A stretch of DNA of 64,000 nt from Sutcliffiella sp. FSL R7-0096 (GCF_038595065.1 NZ_CP152003.1:3080001-3144000), one strand, 5' to 3'; shown: positions 1 to 8,812, counted from the first letter of the stretch. The notes: generated from the sequence alone by a model not told the origin. Translations and numbers: made by a program.

Positions 1-278
1 GGGCGCCCCTGAGCGATAGGTACAGGGATTTCAAGTGGAACTGCTGGCGCAAGTTTTGGTAGCCATATGAACTCTCGCCCTCCTGGTGTTGTCGGTCCCT
101 CCCTTCTCGCTAGCCTAATAGAGTATTCGCTGCCAAGTCGGAAAACGGCATTTACCGTTCCAGCCGGTTCAACCTTACGGAGGGGTAACTCTGCCCAGTG
201 GGGGAACTGTTCCACAAGTAAACGACGTATAAGGCACTCTTCAATTTCCAATTCATCAACATGCATCTTCTCTGGCAT
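1..278 (-). CDS. Aminoglycoside phosphotransferase family protein, N-terminal part (runs off the window)
   Basis: Reading leftward from the ATG at 278 gives about 92 codons that stay open to base 1, so the gene is cut by the window edge and not visibly broken. The protein begins MPEKMHVDELEIEECLIRRL and continues with a segment containing EPAGTVNAVFRLG and RLARREGPTTPGG, which I recognise as the N-lobe of APH/choline-kinase-fold phosphotransferases. The catalytic loop lies outside the window. A GGGAGGGATT ribosome site precedes the ATG. Such proteins phosphorylate small hydroxylated compounds or sometimes antibiotics; the real substrate cannot be told. The gene points away from the Tn554-type element next to it. 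The + strand frame through the same bases is a shadow. Confidence 0.75.
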   Translation of the reverse strand, partial: MPEKMHVDELEIEECLIRRLLVEQFPHWAELPLRKVEPAGTVNAVFRLGSEYSIRLARREGPTTPGGREFIWLPKLAPAVPLEIPVPIAQGR

Positions 279-425
279 ATAATCCCTCCCCTAAGTTTCT
301 TATTAAACATTTATATTTTAGCCCTTTATTACAATACTGGTTTTATAGTATGAAATTCAATTTCTAGACTAACTTATAAAACTCCTTCCTTATTCAACAA
401 TCTGGCCCTTATATGTAGTATACCA

Positions 426-466
426 GGGCGTAGTAATTAACGTTAATAACGTTAATTACTACGCCC
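426..466 (+). terminator. Perfect 19-bp hairpin followed by a T-run, left side of the Tn554-type element
   Basis: Arms 426-444 (GGGCGTAGTAATTAACGTT) and 448-466 are perfect reverse complements with a 3-nt loop, followed by TTTTTGTTTCTTT. This is the shape of a rho-independent terminator reading rightward, although no + strand gene is seen upstream. It may insulate tnpA from outside transcription or form part of the element end. Confidence 0.6.
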
Positions 467-575
467 TTTTTGTTTCTTTATTTACAACATATATATAGTA
501 GATAAATATAGTAAACATAGTTTTCATAGAAAGAGAAACAAAAATACATCACTATTGTTTTTGGAGGTGATGTTA

Positions 576-1664
576 ATGAAAGTGCAAGAGGTTTTAATTA
601 ATGACAGAAAAAGATATTTGCTTATTGATGGAGATAACAAACCTGTCGGTCCAGTTTTAAGGTTTCTTAAATATCTAGATAACATTGGAAAGGCCGAAAA
701 TACCTTAAAGTCATACTGTCATTATTTAAAGTTTTACTTTCAATTTTTAAACGAAAAAGAAAAAGAGTACAAGGAAGTGGATCTTAACCTTCTGGCGGAG
801 TATGTATCTTGGCTAAGAAGTCCTAATCAATCTACTAAAGTAATTCAATTTCAACAAACAAAAGCAAGGAGATCTGAGCGAACAGTTAATACTATGGTGA
901 CTTGCGTTCAGAGTTTCTACGATTATTTAATGCGAATTGAAGATTATGAAAAAGATCTATCAGAAAAAACAAAGAAGCAAGTGATTGGGAATTACCGATC
1001 GTTCAAACCCTTTCTACATCATATATCAAAGGGGAAGCCACTTGATAAAAACATTTTAAAAATTAAAGAACCTCGGAGAGAGGTTTTAACACTTACAAAA
1101 GATCAGGTTCAATCTATTCATGATGCGTGTAGCAATATTCGAGATGCTTTATTGGTTCGAATTTTGTATGAAGGCGGTCTTAGAATTGGAGAGGCATTAT
1201 CTTTATGGATCGAGGACTTTGATATTGGCTCTACCTCCATTCAAGTACGAGAATCTAAAACTGTAAACGGCAAAGGAAGAAGAGTATATGTATCTGGCGA
1301 TACAATGAATGTTTTTCAAGATTACCTAATTGATTATCATGACGCGGATACCAATCATGTATTTATAAATCTAACTGGTCCTAATAAGGGAGAACCATTA
1401 AATTATCAAGCAGCTTTCGATGTAATTAAACGTATAAGAAAGAAAACCCAGATTGATATTACCCCCCATATGTTAAGGCATACTTATGCCACTGAGCTTC
1501 ATGAACAAGGGGTAGAAATATCGATAATCCAAAAGTTGTTGGGTCATTCGAACGTTCAAACAACAATTAAGACTTATGTTCATCCCACCGATGTCACTAT
1601 ACGAAAAGAGTGGCAGAAAGCACATGACAAGATGAAAGGTGACAAGAATGATTTTATTAAATAA
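576..1664 (+). CDS. tnpA: Tyrosine recombinase, Tn554 TnpA type
   Basis: Integrase-like recombinase of about 362 aa, close to the usual TnpA length. An N-terminal SAM-like core-binding domain (about 1-150) precedes the catalytic domain. The expected catalytic residues are visible: Arg near 203 in GGLRIGEAL, His298 and Arg301 in HMLRHTYATEL, His near 323 in LLGHSN, and Tyr near 333 in KTYVHP. The set is complete, so the enzyme is probably active. The ATG at 576 is chosen because GGAGGTGA at 563-570 lies correctly before it; a TTG further upstream has no ribosome site. Its end overlaps the start of tnpB, which suggests translational coupling. In Tn554, TnpA and TnpB act together in site-specific integration and excision. 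Confidence 0.9.
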   Translation: MKVQEVLINDRKRYLLIDGDNKPVGPVLRFLKYLDNIGKAENTLKSYCHYLKFYFQFLNEKEKEYKEVDLNLLAEYVSWLRSPNQSTKVIQFQQTKARRSERTVNTMVTCVQSFYDYLMRIEDYEKDLSEKTKKQVIGNYRSFKPFLHHISKGKPLDKNILKIKEPRREVLTLTKDQVQSIHDACSNIRDALLVRILYEGGLRIGEALSLWIEDFDIGSTSIQVRESKTVNGKGRRVYVSGDTMNVFQDYLIDYHDADTNHVFINLTGPNKGEPLNYQAAFDVIKRIRKKTQIDITPHMLRHTYATELHEQGVEISIIQKLLGHSNVQTTIKTYVHPTDVTIRKEWQKAHDKMKGDKNDFIK

Positions 1665-3621
1665 AGCAACTGAACAACAAGCTAGAGCTGTAAGATATGA
1701 GCAAATTTTACAAGAGTTAAGTGGGTATTGGGAAAACGAAGAATGGGATGCATTAGATTGTCCCCTTTACAAAAAAGAAATAATAATAAAAAGCCCAATA
1801 ATTAAATTTGAGGAAACATTGAATCCAAGAATTAGAAATGAATTTAAATATTATTTCTTCAGTCGGTTGACTAATTTAGAAATAAATATGGCAACAGTAT
1901 GGAGTAATTCTACTGCATTTAATAAATTGCAAGATTTTATTTTCAGATTCTATTCTGATATTGGTTCTATTCTAGACATCCCTTACGGGAAATTTTCAAT
2001 TCACTATAAAACCTATCTTTTTGAACATGGGAAAAGCGACTTAACAGTAAAAGGCTACCTCCAGTTATACAACCGAATTTATTCATTTTTCTTTGACTGG
2101 TATGATCAACGGAAGGAAACAGAGAAAGATATTTGGGATGTTCGAAAACTAGGTATTGACTATAATAACAGTAATTGCGGGTACACTTTAAATTTCACTT
2201 CTGTACCAAGACCTTTTCAAAACTTGGCAAAAAGATATATCGAAAAACGTGTTCTAATACAAGAAAGTTTAAGCTGGGGTTCTGGCATACAAACCATGGC
2301 AAAGCTGCAAGAATTCTTTAAATATATTTATAAAAAGTATCCAAACTGGCAAGACTTAACCTCATTAAGTAGGAGAGATATCGAGGAATTTATGCATTAT
2401 TTGCGAACCTCTCCAATGGGTGGAGATAGCGTTCACAAAGGTCAACCCCCTACTGAGAATCACATCCATCGCTCATTATCTGTACTAGAAACGTTTATTG
2501 TATATATTCAAAGATATGAATGGGATGAAGCTCCCAAAAAGCCTGTAGGAATCCTAATTGTACCTGAAGATAAACCTAGACTACCTCCAAAGGCATCTAA
2601 CGAAATTAAATACATATCTGATTTTGTTTGGAATCAGATCATTGATCACATGGGAAAACTGCCGCAGGAGATTATTCCGGTTGTAATATTGTTAGAGACA
2701 TCAGGCTTTAGAATTTCAGATGTGTGTTCTTTGAAAGTAGATTGCTTGATTCAAAGAGAAGATGGTTGGTGGATTACCGGAGATCAGCGTAAAGTAAAGG
2801 GGAAAAATCATCGGGTCCCAATTTCGGAAGAAATAGCTAAGGTTGTGCTTTCCCAACAAAAATTAACAAGGGAAAAATCGACTTCAGAAACAAATCCATT
2901 AAATTATTTATTTCCAACCTATCATGGTACAAGAAAAGGACAGCCCATTTCGCGTGACAATGTAGTAAATAATTTAAATAAACTAGCTATTGAAAATAAT
3001 ATAATGGATGAAAACGGAGATATCTATCGATGTAAAGCACATGCATTTAGACATCGTTATGGAGTAAACCTTATTAATAACGGTATGAACATTTTACATG
3101 TACAAAAGCTGATGGCTCATGTGAGCCCTGAAATGACACTGGTATACGCCCAGATTCATGATACAACCCTTCGAAAAGAATGGGAAAAAGCCACAAGTAA
3201 TGGGGCTGTAAGATTAAATCCAGGTGGCAAAATTATCGCTACTAGTATAGAAAAACAAGCAGACGAAAATGGATTAGAGTTAGAATGGCTCCGCCACAAT
3301 TTGGATTCCATTCGATTAGATCACGGTTTGTGTATTAAAAGCCCCAAAAATAATTGTGACTTTTTGGAACAAACTTTAGAACCACCATGTATAAAAAACA
3401 ATTGCCGCAGTTTCCATGTAGATCTGACGTTTCTAGATTTCTATAACGACCAAATTCTTAAAATGGAATCTGATATTGAGATATATCAAAAATCAGGTAG
3501 AAATAGATCAATTGAAATTATTCAGCCAAAATTGAAAAAGTATAAAGAAATTAGAGATGGAATAATAAAAAATGGTGGGATTTATGGACTTCCTAAAACA
3601 AGAAGAGAATTGAGAAACTGA
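1648..3621 (+). CDS. tnpB: Tyrosine recombinase, Tn554 TnpB type
   Basis: Large tyrosine recombinase of about 657 aa with a long N-terminal region typical of TnpB. Catalytic residues: Arg near 355 in SGFRISDVC, His464 and Arg467 in HAFRHRYGVN, His near 491 in LMAHVSPEM, and Tyr near 500 in LVYAQI. The set is complete. A Cys-containing tail (about 560-610, with CIKSPKNNCDF and PPCIKNNC) resembles the C-terminal Cys region of TnpB relatives. The ATG at 1648 follows AAGGTGA with good spacing and overlaps the tnpA stop by 17 nt; a GTG at 1639 is a weaker choice. The gene is followed by tnpC after 22 nt. Confidence 0.9.
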   Translation: MILLNKATEQQARAVRYEQILQELSGYWENEEWDALDCPLYKKEIIIKSPIIKFEETLNPRIRNEFKYYFFSRLTNLEINMATVWSNSTAFNKLQDFIFRFYSDIGSILDIPYGKFSIHYKTYLFEHGKSDLTVKGYLQLYNRIYSFFFDWYDQRKETEKDIWDVRKLGIDYNNSNCGYTLNFTSVPRPFQNLAKRYIEKRVLIQESLSWGSGIQTMAKLQEFFKYIYKKYPNWQDLTSLSRRDIEEFMHYLRTSPMGGDSVHKGQPPTENHIHRSLSVLETFIVYIQRYEWDEAPKKPVGILIVPEDKPRLPPKASNEIKYISDFVWNQIIDHMGKLPQEIIPVVILLETSGFRISDVCSLKVDCLIQREDGWWITGDQRKVKGKNHRVPISEEIAKVVLSQQKLTREKSTSETNPLNYLFPTYHGTRKGQPISRDNVVNNLNKLAIENNIMDENGDIYRCKAHAFRHRYGVNLINNGMNILHVQKLMAHVSPEMTLVYAQIHDTTLRKEWEKATSNGAVRLNPGGKIIATSIEKQADENGLELEWLRHNLDSIRLDHGLCIKSPKNNCDFLEQTLEPPCIKNNCRSFHVDLTFLDFYNDQILKMESDIEIYQKSGRNRSIEIIQPKLKKYKEIRDGIIKNGGIYGLPKTRRELRN

Positions 3622-3643
3622 ATATAGAAAGAGATGAAATACA

Positions 3644-4030
3644 ATGGCAAATATAAACCCAAATACTCAACCACTTCTTCGAAGTATCGAAGAAAAACAG
3701 CAAAAAGCAAAGCAAAAGGTTGAAAGTACCATTAAAGAAATGATTAAACATAAAGAAAAGATAAATTTTAATTCTGTATCAGCAAAATCAGGGGTATCAA
3801 AACCATTTTTATATAAACACAGCGATATCAGGTCGAGAATTGAAACATTAAGAAAACAAGAAGAAAAATTAGATTCACCGAATCAAGTAAAACGAAACAT
3901 GACAGACCATTCTAAAGATGTGATAATTGCATCACTTCGAAAGAAAATGATGCATCTCGAAGAAGAAAATAAGAAATTGAAGGAACAATTAAAGGTCGAT
4001 TGGGCCGCAATTTATAAGGAAATCAATTAA
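3644..4030 (+). CDS. tnpC: Tn554 TnpC-type accessory protein (DUF6262-like)
   Basis: 128-aa basic protein. Residues about 40-60 (NFNSVSAKSGVSKPFLYKH) look like a small helix-turn-helix, and residues about 95-120 (KKMMHLEEENKKLKEQLK) form a leucine-zipper-like coiled coil. Size, position directly after tnpB and architecture match TnpC of Tn554, which is known to influence orientation and efficiency of transposition rather than catalyse it. The GAGATG before the ATG is a modest ribosome site. Nothing appears broken. Confidence 0.85.
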   Translation: MANINPNTQPLLRSIEEKQQKAKQKVESTIKEMIKHKEKINFNSVSAKSGVSKPFLYKHSDIRSRIETLRKQEEKLDSPNQVKRNMTDHSKDVIIASLRKKMMHLEEENKKLKEQLKVDWAAIYKEIN

Positions 4031-4064
4031 AATAAACCATATCTTTATTAACATGTAAACATAG

Positions 4065-4088
4065 AATGAGGTTCGATCGAACCTCATT
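4065..4088. terminator. Palindromic terminator after tnpC
   Basis: A perfect 24-bp palindrome starting AATGAGGTTCGA is followed by TTTTTT on the + strand, 35 nt after the tnpC stop. It should end tnpABC transcription, and being symmetric may also stop leftward transcription. Confidence 0.8.
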
Positions 4089-4262
4089 TTTTACCATGAT
4101 ACTATATATAATGGCCCTTTAATGGAATACTCTGTTTCAAAGAAGCTGACACAAAGTCCATAGTGGTTACTATAAAATACACTAAAATACACCACTTCTA
4201 TATTAGGTCTTTTGTGTCGCTCAGTAGGTCAATCAAATCCATAAAAAAATATCAATATTTTT

Positions 4263-5897
4263 TTATAAAGCTTCTTTCGTTAACCGCCCTAACTCTTCTT
4301 CTATTCTCTTCACATCGATTCTTTCAAAAAGTGGTTTTATTTCATGCAAATTGACGGATAGCTCCTCAACAGCTTCCCATCTTAGCTCTTTCAACCCCAA
4401 CATCACTTTGACTTTTTCACTTGAGAAAGGCAGAAAAGGATTTAACAATTGTGTGAGGTTTGCAATGATGTAAACACAATTAGCCATCGTCTTATCACAG
4501 GAAGCTTTGTCTTCTTTAATTTGAATCCAAGGCTTTTGCTCATCAAAATATTTATTTGCATACCGAACAAATTCAAAGATTTGCTCTAGTGGCTTTTTAA
4601 ATTGTCCCTCTCTTATTAAGCAGCCAACTTCTTTATAGAGTACCTCAACCTTAACCTTGATTTTTGAATCAATCTTTCCAATTGGTGATGTTCCTTCGTA
4701 AGATTTCTCAATAAACTTCAATGTTCGATTAACAAAGTTCCCATATGCTCCTAGCAATTCACTGTTGTGACTATAGATAAATTCGCGCCAGGAAAAATCA
4801 GTATCTCGATTTTCAGGTGCATTGACAGTTAGAAAGTATCGGATGGAGTCTGCATCATATCTTTCTAACATATCTGGAGCCCACACAGCCCAGTTTTGAC
4901 TTGTTGACAGCTTCCGTTTTTCAAGTGTTAAGTACTCATTGGAAATGATATGGGTTGGTAACGCTGGATTATTGATACCCATTAAGATAGAAGGCCAAAT
5001 GATTGTGTGAAAAGGAATGTTGTCCTTTCCATGAATGTAATAAGAATAGGATTCTTTATTCCAGTAGTCTTCGACCCTATCGTTATGGTTCTTCGCCCAC
5101 TCCTTACTAGCTGTCAAATAGCCTGCCACTGCCTCAATCCACACATATATTCTCTTCCCTTCAAAACCTGATATAGGAACATCAACCCCGTTAGGCAGGT
5201 CGCGAGTCGCTGCCTTGTCAGGAAGACCTTCTTTTAAATATCTAGATGTTAAAGCAATCGCGTTTTCGCGCCATTTATTATCCTGCACAGCATTCTCCAG
5301 AAAAGCTTCCAAACGTCCTTGGAATTGACTAAGCGAAAAATAAAAATGCTCTGTTTTTTTGATAGCAGGCTGAGTCCCACAAATCTTACATCTCTTATCC
5401 AATAAATCAACTGGATCTAGAATGGATGAGCAATTGTCACATTGATCCCCTCTTGCTTTTGCCCCACAATTAGGACATATCCCCTCGACAAAACGATCCG
5501 GTAAAAATTGTTGATCTGTTTCACAATAGGCCTGCTCAATCGTTTTTTTATACATGTATCCATTTTCAAGAAGTTTTAAAAATATTTCCTTTACAGAATT
5601 ATGATGGTGTTCAGTGTCAGTCCGGGTATACAAATCATAGGTAAAGCCAAGCTTCCTAAAACTCTCCGTAAATTCTTGATGATAACGATTTGCTATCGCT
5701 TCTGTTGTTGTATTTTCTTGATTTGCTCTTATGGAAATGGGTGTGCAGTTGCAGTCACTTCCTGAAACATATAAGACCTTTTCTCCTTTCTGCCGGTAAT
5801 ACCTTGCTAAAATATCTCCAGGTAATAATGCGGCTATATGCCCTAAGTGCAAGGAACCATTGGCGTACGGCCATGCCCCTCCGATAAAAATAGCCAT
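4263..5897 (-). CDS. Methionyl-tRNA synthetase, second (MetRS2-like) type
   Basis: Class I aminoacyl-tRNA synthetase of 544 aa that charges tRNA-Met. The HIGH motif appears as HLGH at residues 17-20 in [11 protein letters not shown]. Two Cys clusters (Cys141, Cys144, Cys153, Cys156 and Cys170, Cys173) fit the zinc-binding connective peptide. The KMSKS loop is deviant: [14 protein letters not shown] at about 327-340. There is no C-terminal tRNA-binding domain, unlike the housekeeping MetS of about 660 aa. It matches the extra MetRS type reported in B. anthracis and some pneumococci, linked there to resistance to MetRS inhibitors; that role is inference here. ATG at 5897 follows GGAGGAATGAG, and the gene is preceded by a Met T-box. 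Confidence 0.88.
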   Translation of the reverse strand: MAIFIGGAWPYANGSLHLGHIAALLPGDILARYYRQKGEKVLYVSGSDCNCTPISIRANQENTTTEAIANRYHQEFTESFRKLGFTYDLYTRTDTEHHHNSVKEIFLKLLENGYMYKKTIEQAYCETDQQFLPDRFVEGICPNCGAKARGDQCDNCSSILDPVDLLDKRCKICGTQPAIKKTEHFYFSLSQFQGRLEAFLENAVQDNKWRENAIALTSRYLKEGLPDKAATRDLPNGVDVPISGFEGKRIYVWIEAVAGYLTASKEWAKNHNDRVEDYWNKESYSYYIHGKDNIPFHTIIWPSILMGINNPALPTHIISNEYLTLEKRKLSTSQNWAVWAPDMLERYDADSIRYFLTVNAPENRDTDFSWREFIYSHNSELLGAYGNFVNRTLKFIEKSYEGTSPIGKIDSKIKVKVEVLYKEVGCLIREGQFKKPLEQIFEFVRYANKYFDEQKPWIQIKEDKASCDKTMANCVYIIANLTQLLNPFLPFSSEKVKVMLGLKELRWEAVEELSVNLHEIKPLFERIDVKRIEEELGRLTKEAL

Positions 5898-5924
5898 CTT
5901 TTCTCATTCCTCCTTCAAATCAAA

Positions 5925-6225
5925 TAAAAATACCTCGCCCATAGACAAAATGATTGCCTAAGGACGAGGTATATCTCGTGTTACCACCTTAATTTACTAA
6001 TAATTCACATTATCAGCCTCAATAAGTACGGAGTGAAAAACAACTCTTATACTCTGACATTTATAACGAGTGCCAAATCTCGTCAAAGTCTAATTCTTAT
6101 CCAGAAAGTTGACTTTGCTGCTCAAAGGCCATTTTCAATCAACTATTTCCTGCTTCTTTTCAGCTACCGAAGCTCTCTGTAAGAAAATGAAGGTTGATTT
6201 ACTTTCCTTATCATCGCGTTTATGT
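5925..6225 (-). promoter_or_regulatory. T-box leader, methionine specifier, upstream of the MetRS2 gene
   Basis: Read on the minus strand, the leader contains an AGTA-bearing Stem I, the AGAGAGC...GGTAGCTGAAAAGAAGC hallmark, and a T-box motif AAGGTGGTAACACGAG at about 5973-5990. The specifier triplet is ATG (complement of 6130-6132), exactly five bases before TGAGC, the same spacing as in the tyrZ leader. A terminator (ACCTCGTCC/GGGCGAGGT, 5931-5970, then T-rich) can compete with the antiterminator. Uncharged tRNA-Met should therefore turn this synthetase on. Confidence 0.92.
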
Positions 6226-6285
6226 AATATTTTTACTTATTATTACATAATTGATGGGAAAATAATAGAATTTTTTTCAAGCCTT

Positions 6286-6783
6286 TTATGTGGCAGGATT
6301 GGAAGAAGCTGCTGCATGATCTGCTTTCACACAATCGATGGCAACCACGATGGCAATAACAATGGTTTCCATCTCTTCATCTTGTATTTGTACATGGTAG
6401 CTATCACCCCAAGTAAACCACTTTTTGGACACTTCTCCCACGATTTTCCCATTTTGAAGTACTTGAAAGTCCATATCCCACCAATTGCCACGCACCTCAA
6501 TACCTGCCGCATCAATAGTATATCGTGCCTTCAAAAAAGAAAATTCTTTGTTTATTGTAAGTATTTCTTGACCATTAACTTGCACCATAAACTTTGGCAA
6601 AAAGGTGAACATTTTTTTCGCGATGAGTGCCACTTCTTCTCGTTTAGGGCTCAAGATGGAGAAAGTTTTAGGTAACCGCATAAAGCTTCCCTCTACAAAA
6701 TAGATGTCTTTCTCCTGTTGATCCTTTACCGTGAATTTCTCACTAATGCTAAATACCTTTTGTTTAATAAATAGCTGTCTCAT
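6286..6783 (-). CDS. LURP-one-related (YxjI-type) family protein
   Basis: 165-aa protein with a repeated-strand, tubby-like architecture recognisable in MRQLFIKQKVFSISEKFTVKD, the later DIYFVEGSFM, and KKWFTWGDSYHVQI. Bacterial members include B. subtilis YxjI; their function is unknown, although tubby-like folds can bind phospholipids. The ATG at 6783 is used because GGGGGGAAG lies directly upstream; the frame stays open further upstream but without a ribosome site. The C-terminus, rich in Ala, Ser and Asn, looks normal. No operon partner is seen. Confidence 0.72.
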   Translation of the reverse strand: MRQLFIKQKVFSISEKFTVKDQQEKDIYFVEGSFMRLPKTFSILSPKREEVALIAKKMFTFLPKFMVQVNGQEILTINKEFSFLKARYTIDAAGIEVRGNWWDMDFQVLQNGKIVGEVSKKWFTWGDSYHVQIQDEEMETIVIAIVVAIDCVKADHAAASSNPAT

Positions 6784-7087
6784 CTTACTTCCCCCCTGTT
6801 CGGCTTTTATTAATTTACGTTTGAGTAGAAGATATGGTTTCAACATGTTAATATCCTTTTTCTTTGTCAATACTTCTAACACTTTTCCAATAATTTTTGC
6901 TCCTCGTTTCCACATCATTTACCGATGTAAACACTTTATTTCCCTTCTAAAATATGTATACTTTTATACATTGGGCTTTCATGTTCATTTTCAAAGCTTT
7001 CTAAATATGGGGAATATGTTCCTTTCTCATTGACTATAGCCCAGGGTTAGTATTTACCTTGAAAAATAAATCATAAGGAGATTACAC

Positions 7088-7576
7088 ATGATTATTCGAG
7101 AAATGAAAAAAGAAGACAATGCAATAGTTAAAAAGATCATCCAAAATTCTTTAGAATCCCTTAGCCTAGCTATACCAGGGACTGCTTATTATGATCCTCA
7201 ACTTAACGAACTGCATCAATATTATACTAATTTAGATTATGCTAAATATTGGGTAGTCGAAGTGAGGGAAGAAGTTGTTGGCGGAATTGGTATTGCGCCC
7301 TTTAACAAGGATGATAAAATTTGCGAATTACAAAAGCTTTATGTACGTACAAATGTGCAAGGTTTGGGAATTGGAAAACTGCTGATGGAAACCGCTCTGT
7401 CCTTTGCCTCAGAACATTATAATAAGTGCTACTTAGAAACAACAAAAGAGTTGAAAACCGCCTGTTTATTATATGAAAAATTCGGATTCACATTATTACA
7501 GGAGCCACTACCAGGATCTGAACATTCCGCAATGGATGCTTGGTACCTAAAGCAGCTGACACCTAGAGGGGCTTAA
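7088..7576 (+). CDS. GNAT family N-acetyltransferase
   Basis: 162-aa single-domain acetyltransferase. The acetyl-CoA binding motif A is visible as LYVRTNVQGLGIGKLLME at about 90-107, preceded by the beta4 strand WVVEVREEVVGGIGI and followed by the ACLLYEKFGF motif B region. Such enzymes move an acetyl group from acetyl-CoA to an amine; the substrate is unknown. AAGGAG lies 9 nt before the ATG. It is transcribed alone, divergently from the LURP gene. Confidence 0.85.
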   Translation: MIIREMKKEDNAIVKKIIQNSLESLSLAIPGTAYYDPQLNELHQYYTNLDYAKYWVVEVREEVVGGIGIAPFNKDDKICELQKLYVRTNVQGLGIGKLLMETALSFASEHYNKCYLETTKELKTACLLYEKFGFTLLQEPLPGSEHSAMDAWYLKQLTPRGA

Positions 7577-7749
7577 AACTTTCCCAATAGTGGATTTCAG
7601 ACCATTTACTTTCCACAAGCAAACACTAAAACTATGATATACGCTGCCTTCTGAAAAATTCTTCTTCACTACTAAAATGTTCGCGCTACGGTGACCTTTC
7701 ACGTAAATCATGTACGGTAAAACCTGCTTGTCTAAGTGCGGTGAAACCT

Positions 7750-8205
7750 CTACCTATGCCCATCTTTCCTCGCCTGAATATATCCGTAATAGGCACAAGT
7801 CCCATTTTTGGTTACATCTTTGACTTCAAAACCGCACTTCTGATAGAAACTGAAATTATTAGCAGATGTGTGTGCAAACCAATCACCGTGAGGAAGTTTT
7901 TGAACACAAAGCTCTACGATTTTCTTCCCGATACCTTTCCCGCGGTATTCGGTTAAAACAACCAAATCTACTATATTAGCAACCATTATTTGGTCCGAGA
8001 TCACCCTAACCATGCCAATCATCTTGTTTTGATCCCAAACGGTAAATGCCCAAGTTGAATTTTTGAATATAAGCGAAAACTTCTCTTTTTGCCAAGATGG
8101 TGTATTCCTAGCCCAGCCTGCATCTTCAAAAAGAGCTTCCACACACTCAGCTGGAACCCCTTCCGTACCTTCCCTTATTACTATGCCATTAAAATATTGG
8201 TACAT
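7750..8205 (-). CDS. GNAT family N-acetyltransferase
   Basis: 151-aa acetyltransferase with motif A VVLTEYRGKGIGKKIVELCVQ at about 90-110 and a C-terminal SFYQKCGFEV motif typical of the fold. The N-terminal VIREGTEGVPAECVEALFEDAGWA resembles a small family common in Bacillaceae. The substrate is unknown. The ATG at 8205 is preceded by GGGAGGATATAT. It lies head-to-head with a fragmentary gene and the orphan T-box, so it may be part of a locally rearranged patch. Confidence 0.85.
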   Translation of the reverse strand: MYQYFNGIVIREGTEGVPAECVEALFEDAGWARNTPSWQKEKFSLIFKNSTWAFTVWDQNKMIGMVRVISDQIMVANIVDLVVLTEYRGKGIGKKIVELCVQKLPHGDWFAHTSANNFSFYQKCGFEVKDVTKNGTCAYYGYIQARKDGHR

Positions 8206-8272
8206 ATATATCCTCCCTCCACAAAAATCTAGAAATTAATTATCCTTCAACGAGTGCAAGGTATTCTAAAAT

Positions 8273-8500
8273 TTATCCATTATTTTCCACTAGTAATATA
8301 TCCTCTCTTTCCTTGGCAGGGAAAATCTTTGATCCAACCGGTAAGTTATTTGACGTGCGGTCTTTAAAGTCTGTATCTTCTTTATTAATCTTTGCTATTT
8401 TACCAATTAGCTCGCCTTTTGTTAAGGTTAATTTCTCAACCCAATCTCTTTTCAGATAAGCTTCCACATGTATTATTGATTTTTCATCTTGAGGACGAGA
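8273..8500 (-). pseudogene. Gene remnant encoding the C-terminal part of a small Bacillus secreted/lipoprotein-like family
   Basis: On the minus strand an open frame reads through HVEAYLKRDWVEKLTLTKGE and ends ...SNNLPVGSKIFPAKEREDILLVENNG at 8273. The SNxLPVG(S/T)KI pattern is one I associate with C-terminal domains of small Bacillus lipoproteins. There is no signal peptide, no convincing start codon with a ribosome site, and the frame continues upstream directly into T-box sequence. This looks like the tail of a gene joined to an unrelated leader by deletion. A short real peptide starting at the GTG near 8467 cannot be excluded. Confidence 0.4.
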
Positions 8501-8765
8501 GTTTGTTAACTTCGTGGAACCACCCAGTTTGTTGACATGTTACCATATCAACCTCTTCGGGTACTTCTGTTTTTAGGATACAATTATAACCTATCTCTAT
8601 AACTGGAAATCCCGTTGCAGTATCACCAAGAAATCTTGGATCCGTGCAGTGGCTCCGAGGCTTTTTTCATAAATATCATTATTGCTTCTTCTCACCTACA
8701 GCAGCTCTCTGGAAACAATGAATCTTAACTACTCTTCTCTTCACAGCCATACTATCCGTATGTTT
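8490..8765 (-). promoter_or_regulatory. Orphan T-box leader with a lysine (AAA) specifier, lacking its terminator half
   Basis: The minus strand contains AGTAG, then AGAGAGC...GTAGGTGAGAAGAAGC, then a GAA-AAA-GCCTCGGAGC specifier region, and a T-box motif CTGGGTGGTTCCACGAAG at about 8511-8528. Aligned with the Met and Tyr leaders of this window, the triplet five bases before GGAGC is AAA (complement of 8662-8664), i.e. lysine. After the motif comes CTCTCGTCC, but the complementary strand needed for a terminator, and its T-run, are missing; instead the sequence passes into a gene fragment. The leader is probably non-functional. Confidence 0.7.
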
Positions 8766-8812
8766 TTTAGTATTAGCACAAATATATGGCTTAGGCAATA
8801 ACATTTATGATA

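Larger units (their letters stand above)
403..4119 (+). mobile_element. Tn554-family transposon-like element (tnpABC, no cargo seen)
   Basis: Three adjacent same-strand genes reproduce the tnpA-tnpB-tnpC core of Tn554: a recombinase of about 362 aa, one of about 657 aa, and a 128-aa accessory protein. Known Tn554 relatives carry resistance or other cargo; here nothing lies between tnpC and the metS-like gene. The ends are inferred. An 8-bp direct repeat TGGCCCTT occurs at 403-410 and 4112-4119, just outside two strong hairpins at 426-466 and 4065-4088. Tn554 relatives use short core sequences rather than long terminal repeats, so this is plausible, but an 8-bp match could be chance. The core trio is secure; the boundaries are not. 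Confidence 0.6.

Noticed and set aside
6784-6918. N-terminal extension of the LURP-like protein
   Set aside because: Open frame only; the strong GGGGGGAAG ribosome site fixes the start at 6783.
7680-7752. Fragment resembling the C-terminus of ribosomal protein S11 on the minus strand (GRGFTALRQAGFTVHDLRER)
   Set aside because: Only about 23 residues, weak similarity, no start context; likely chance.
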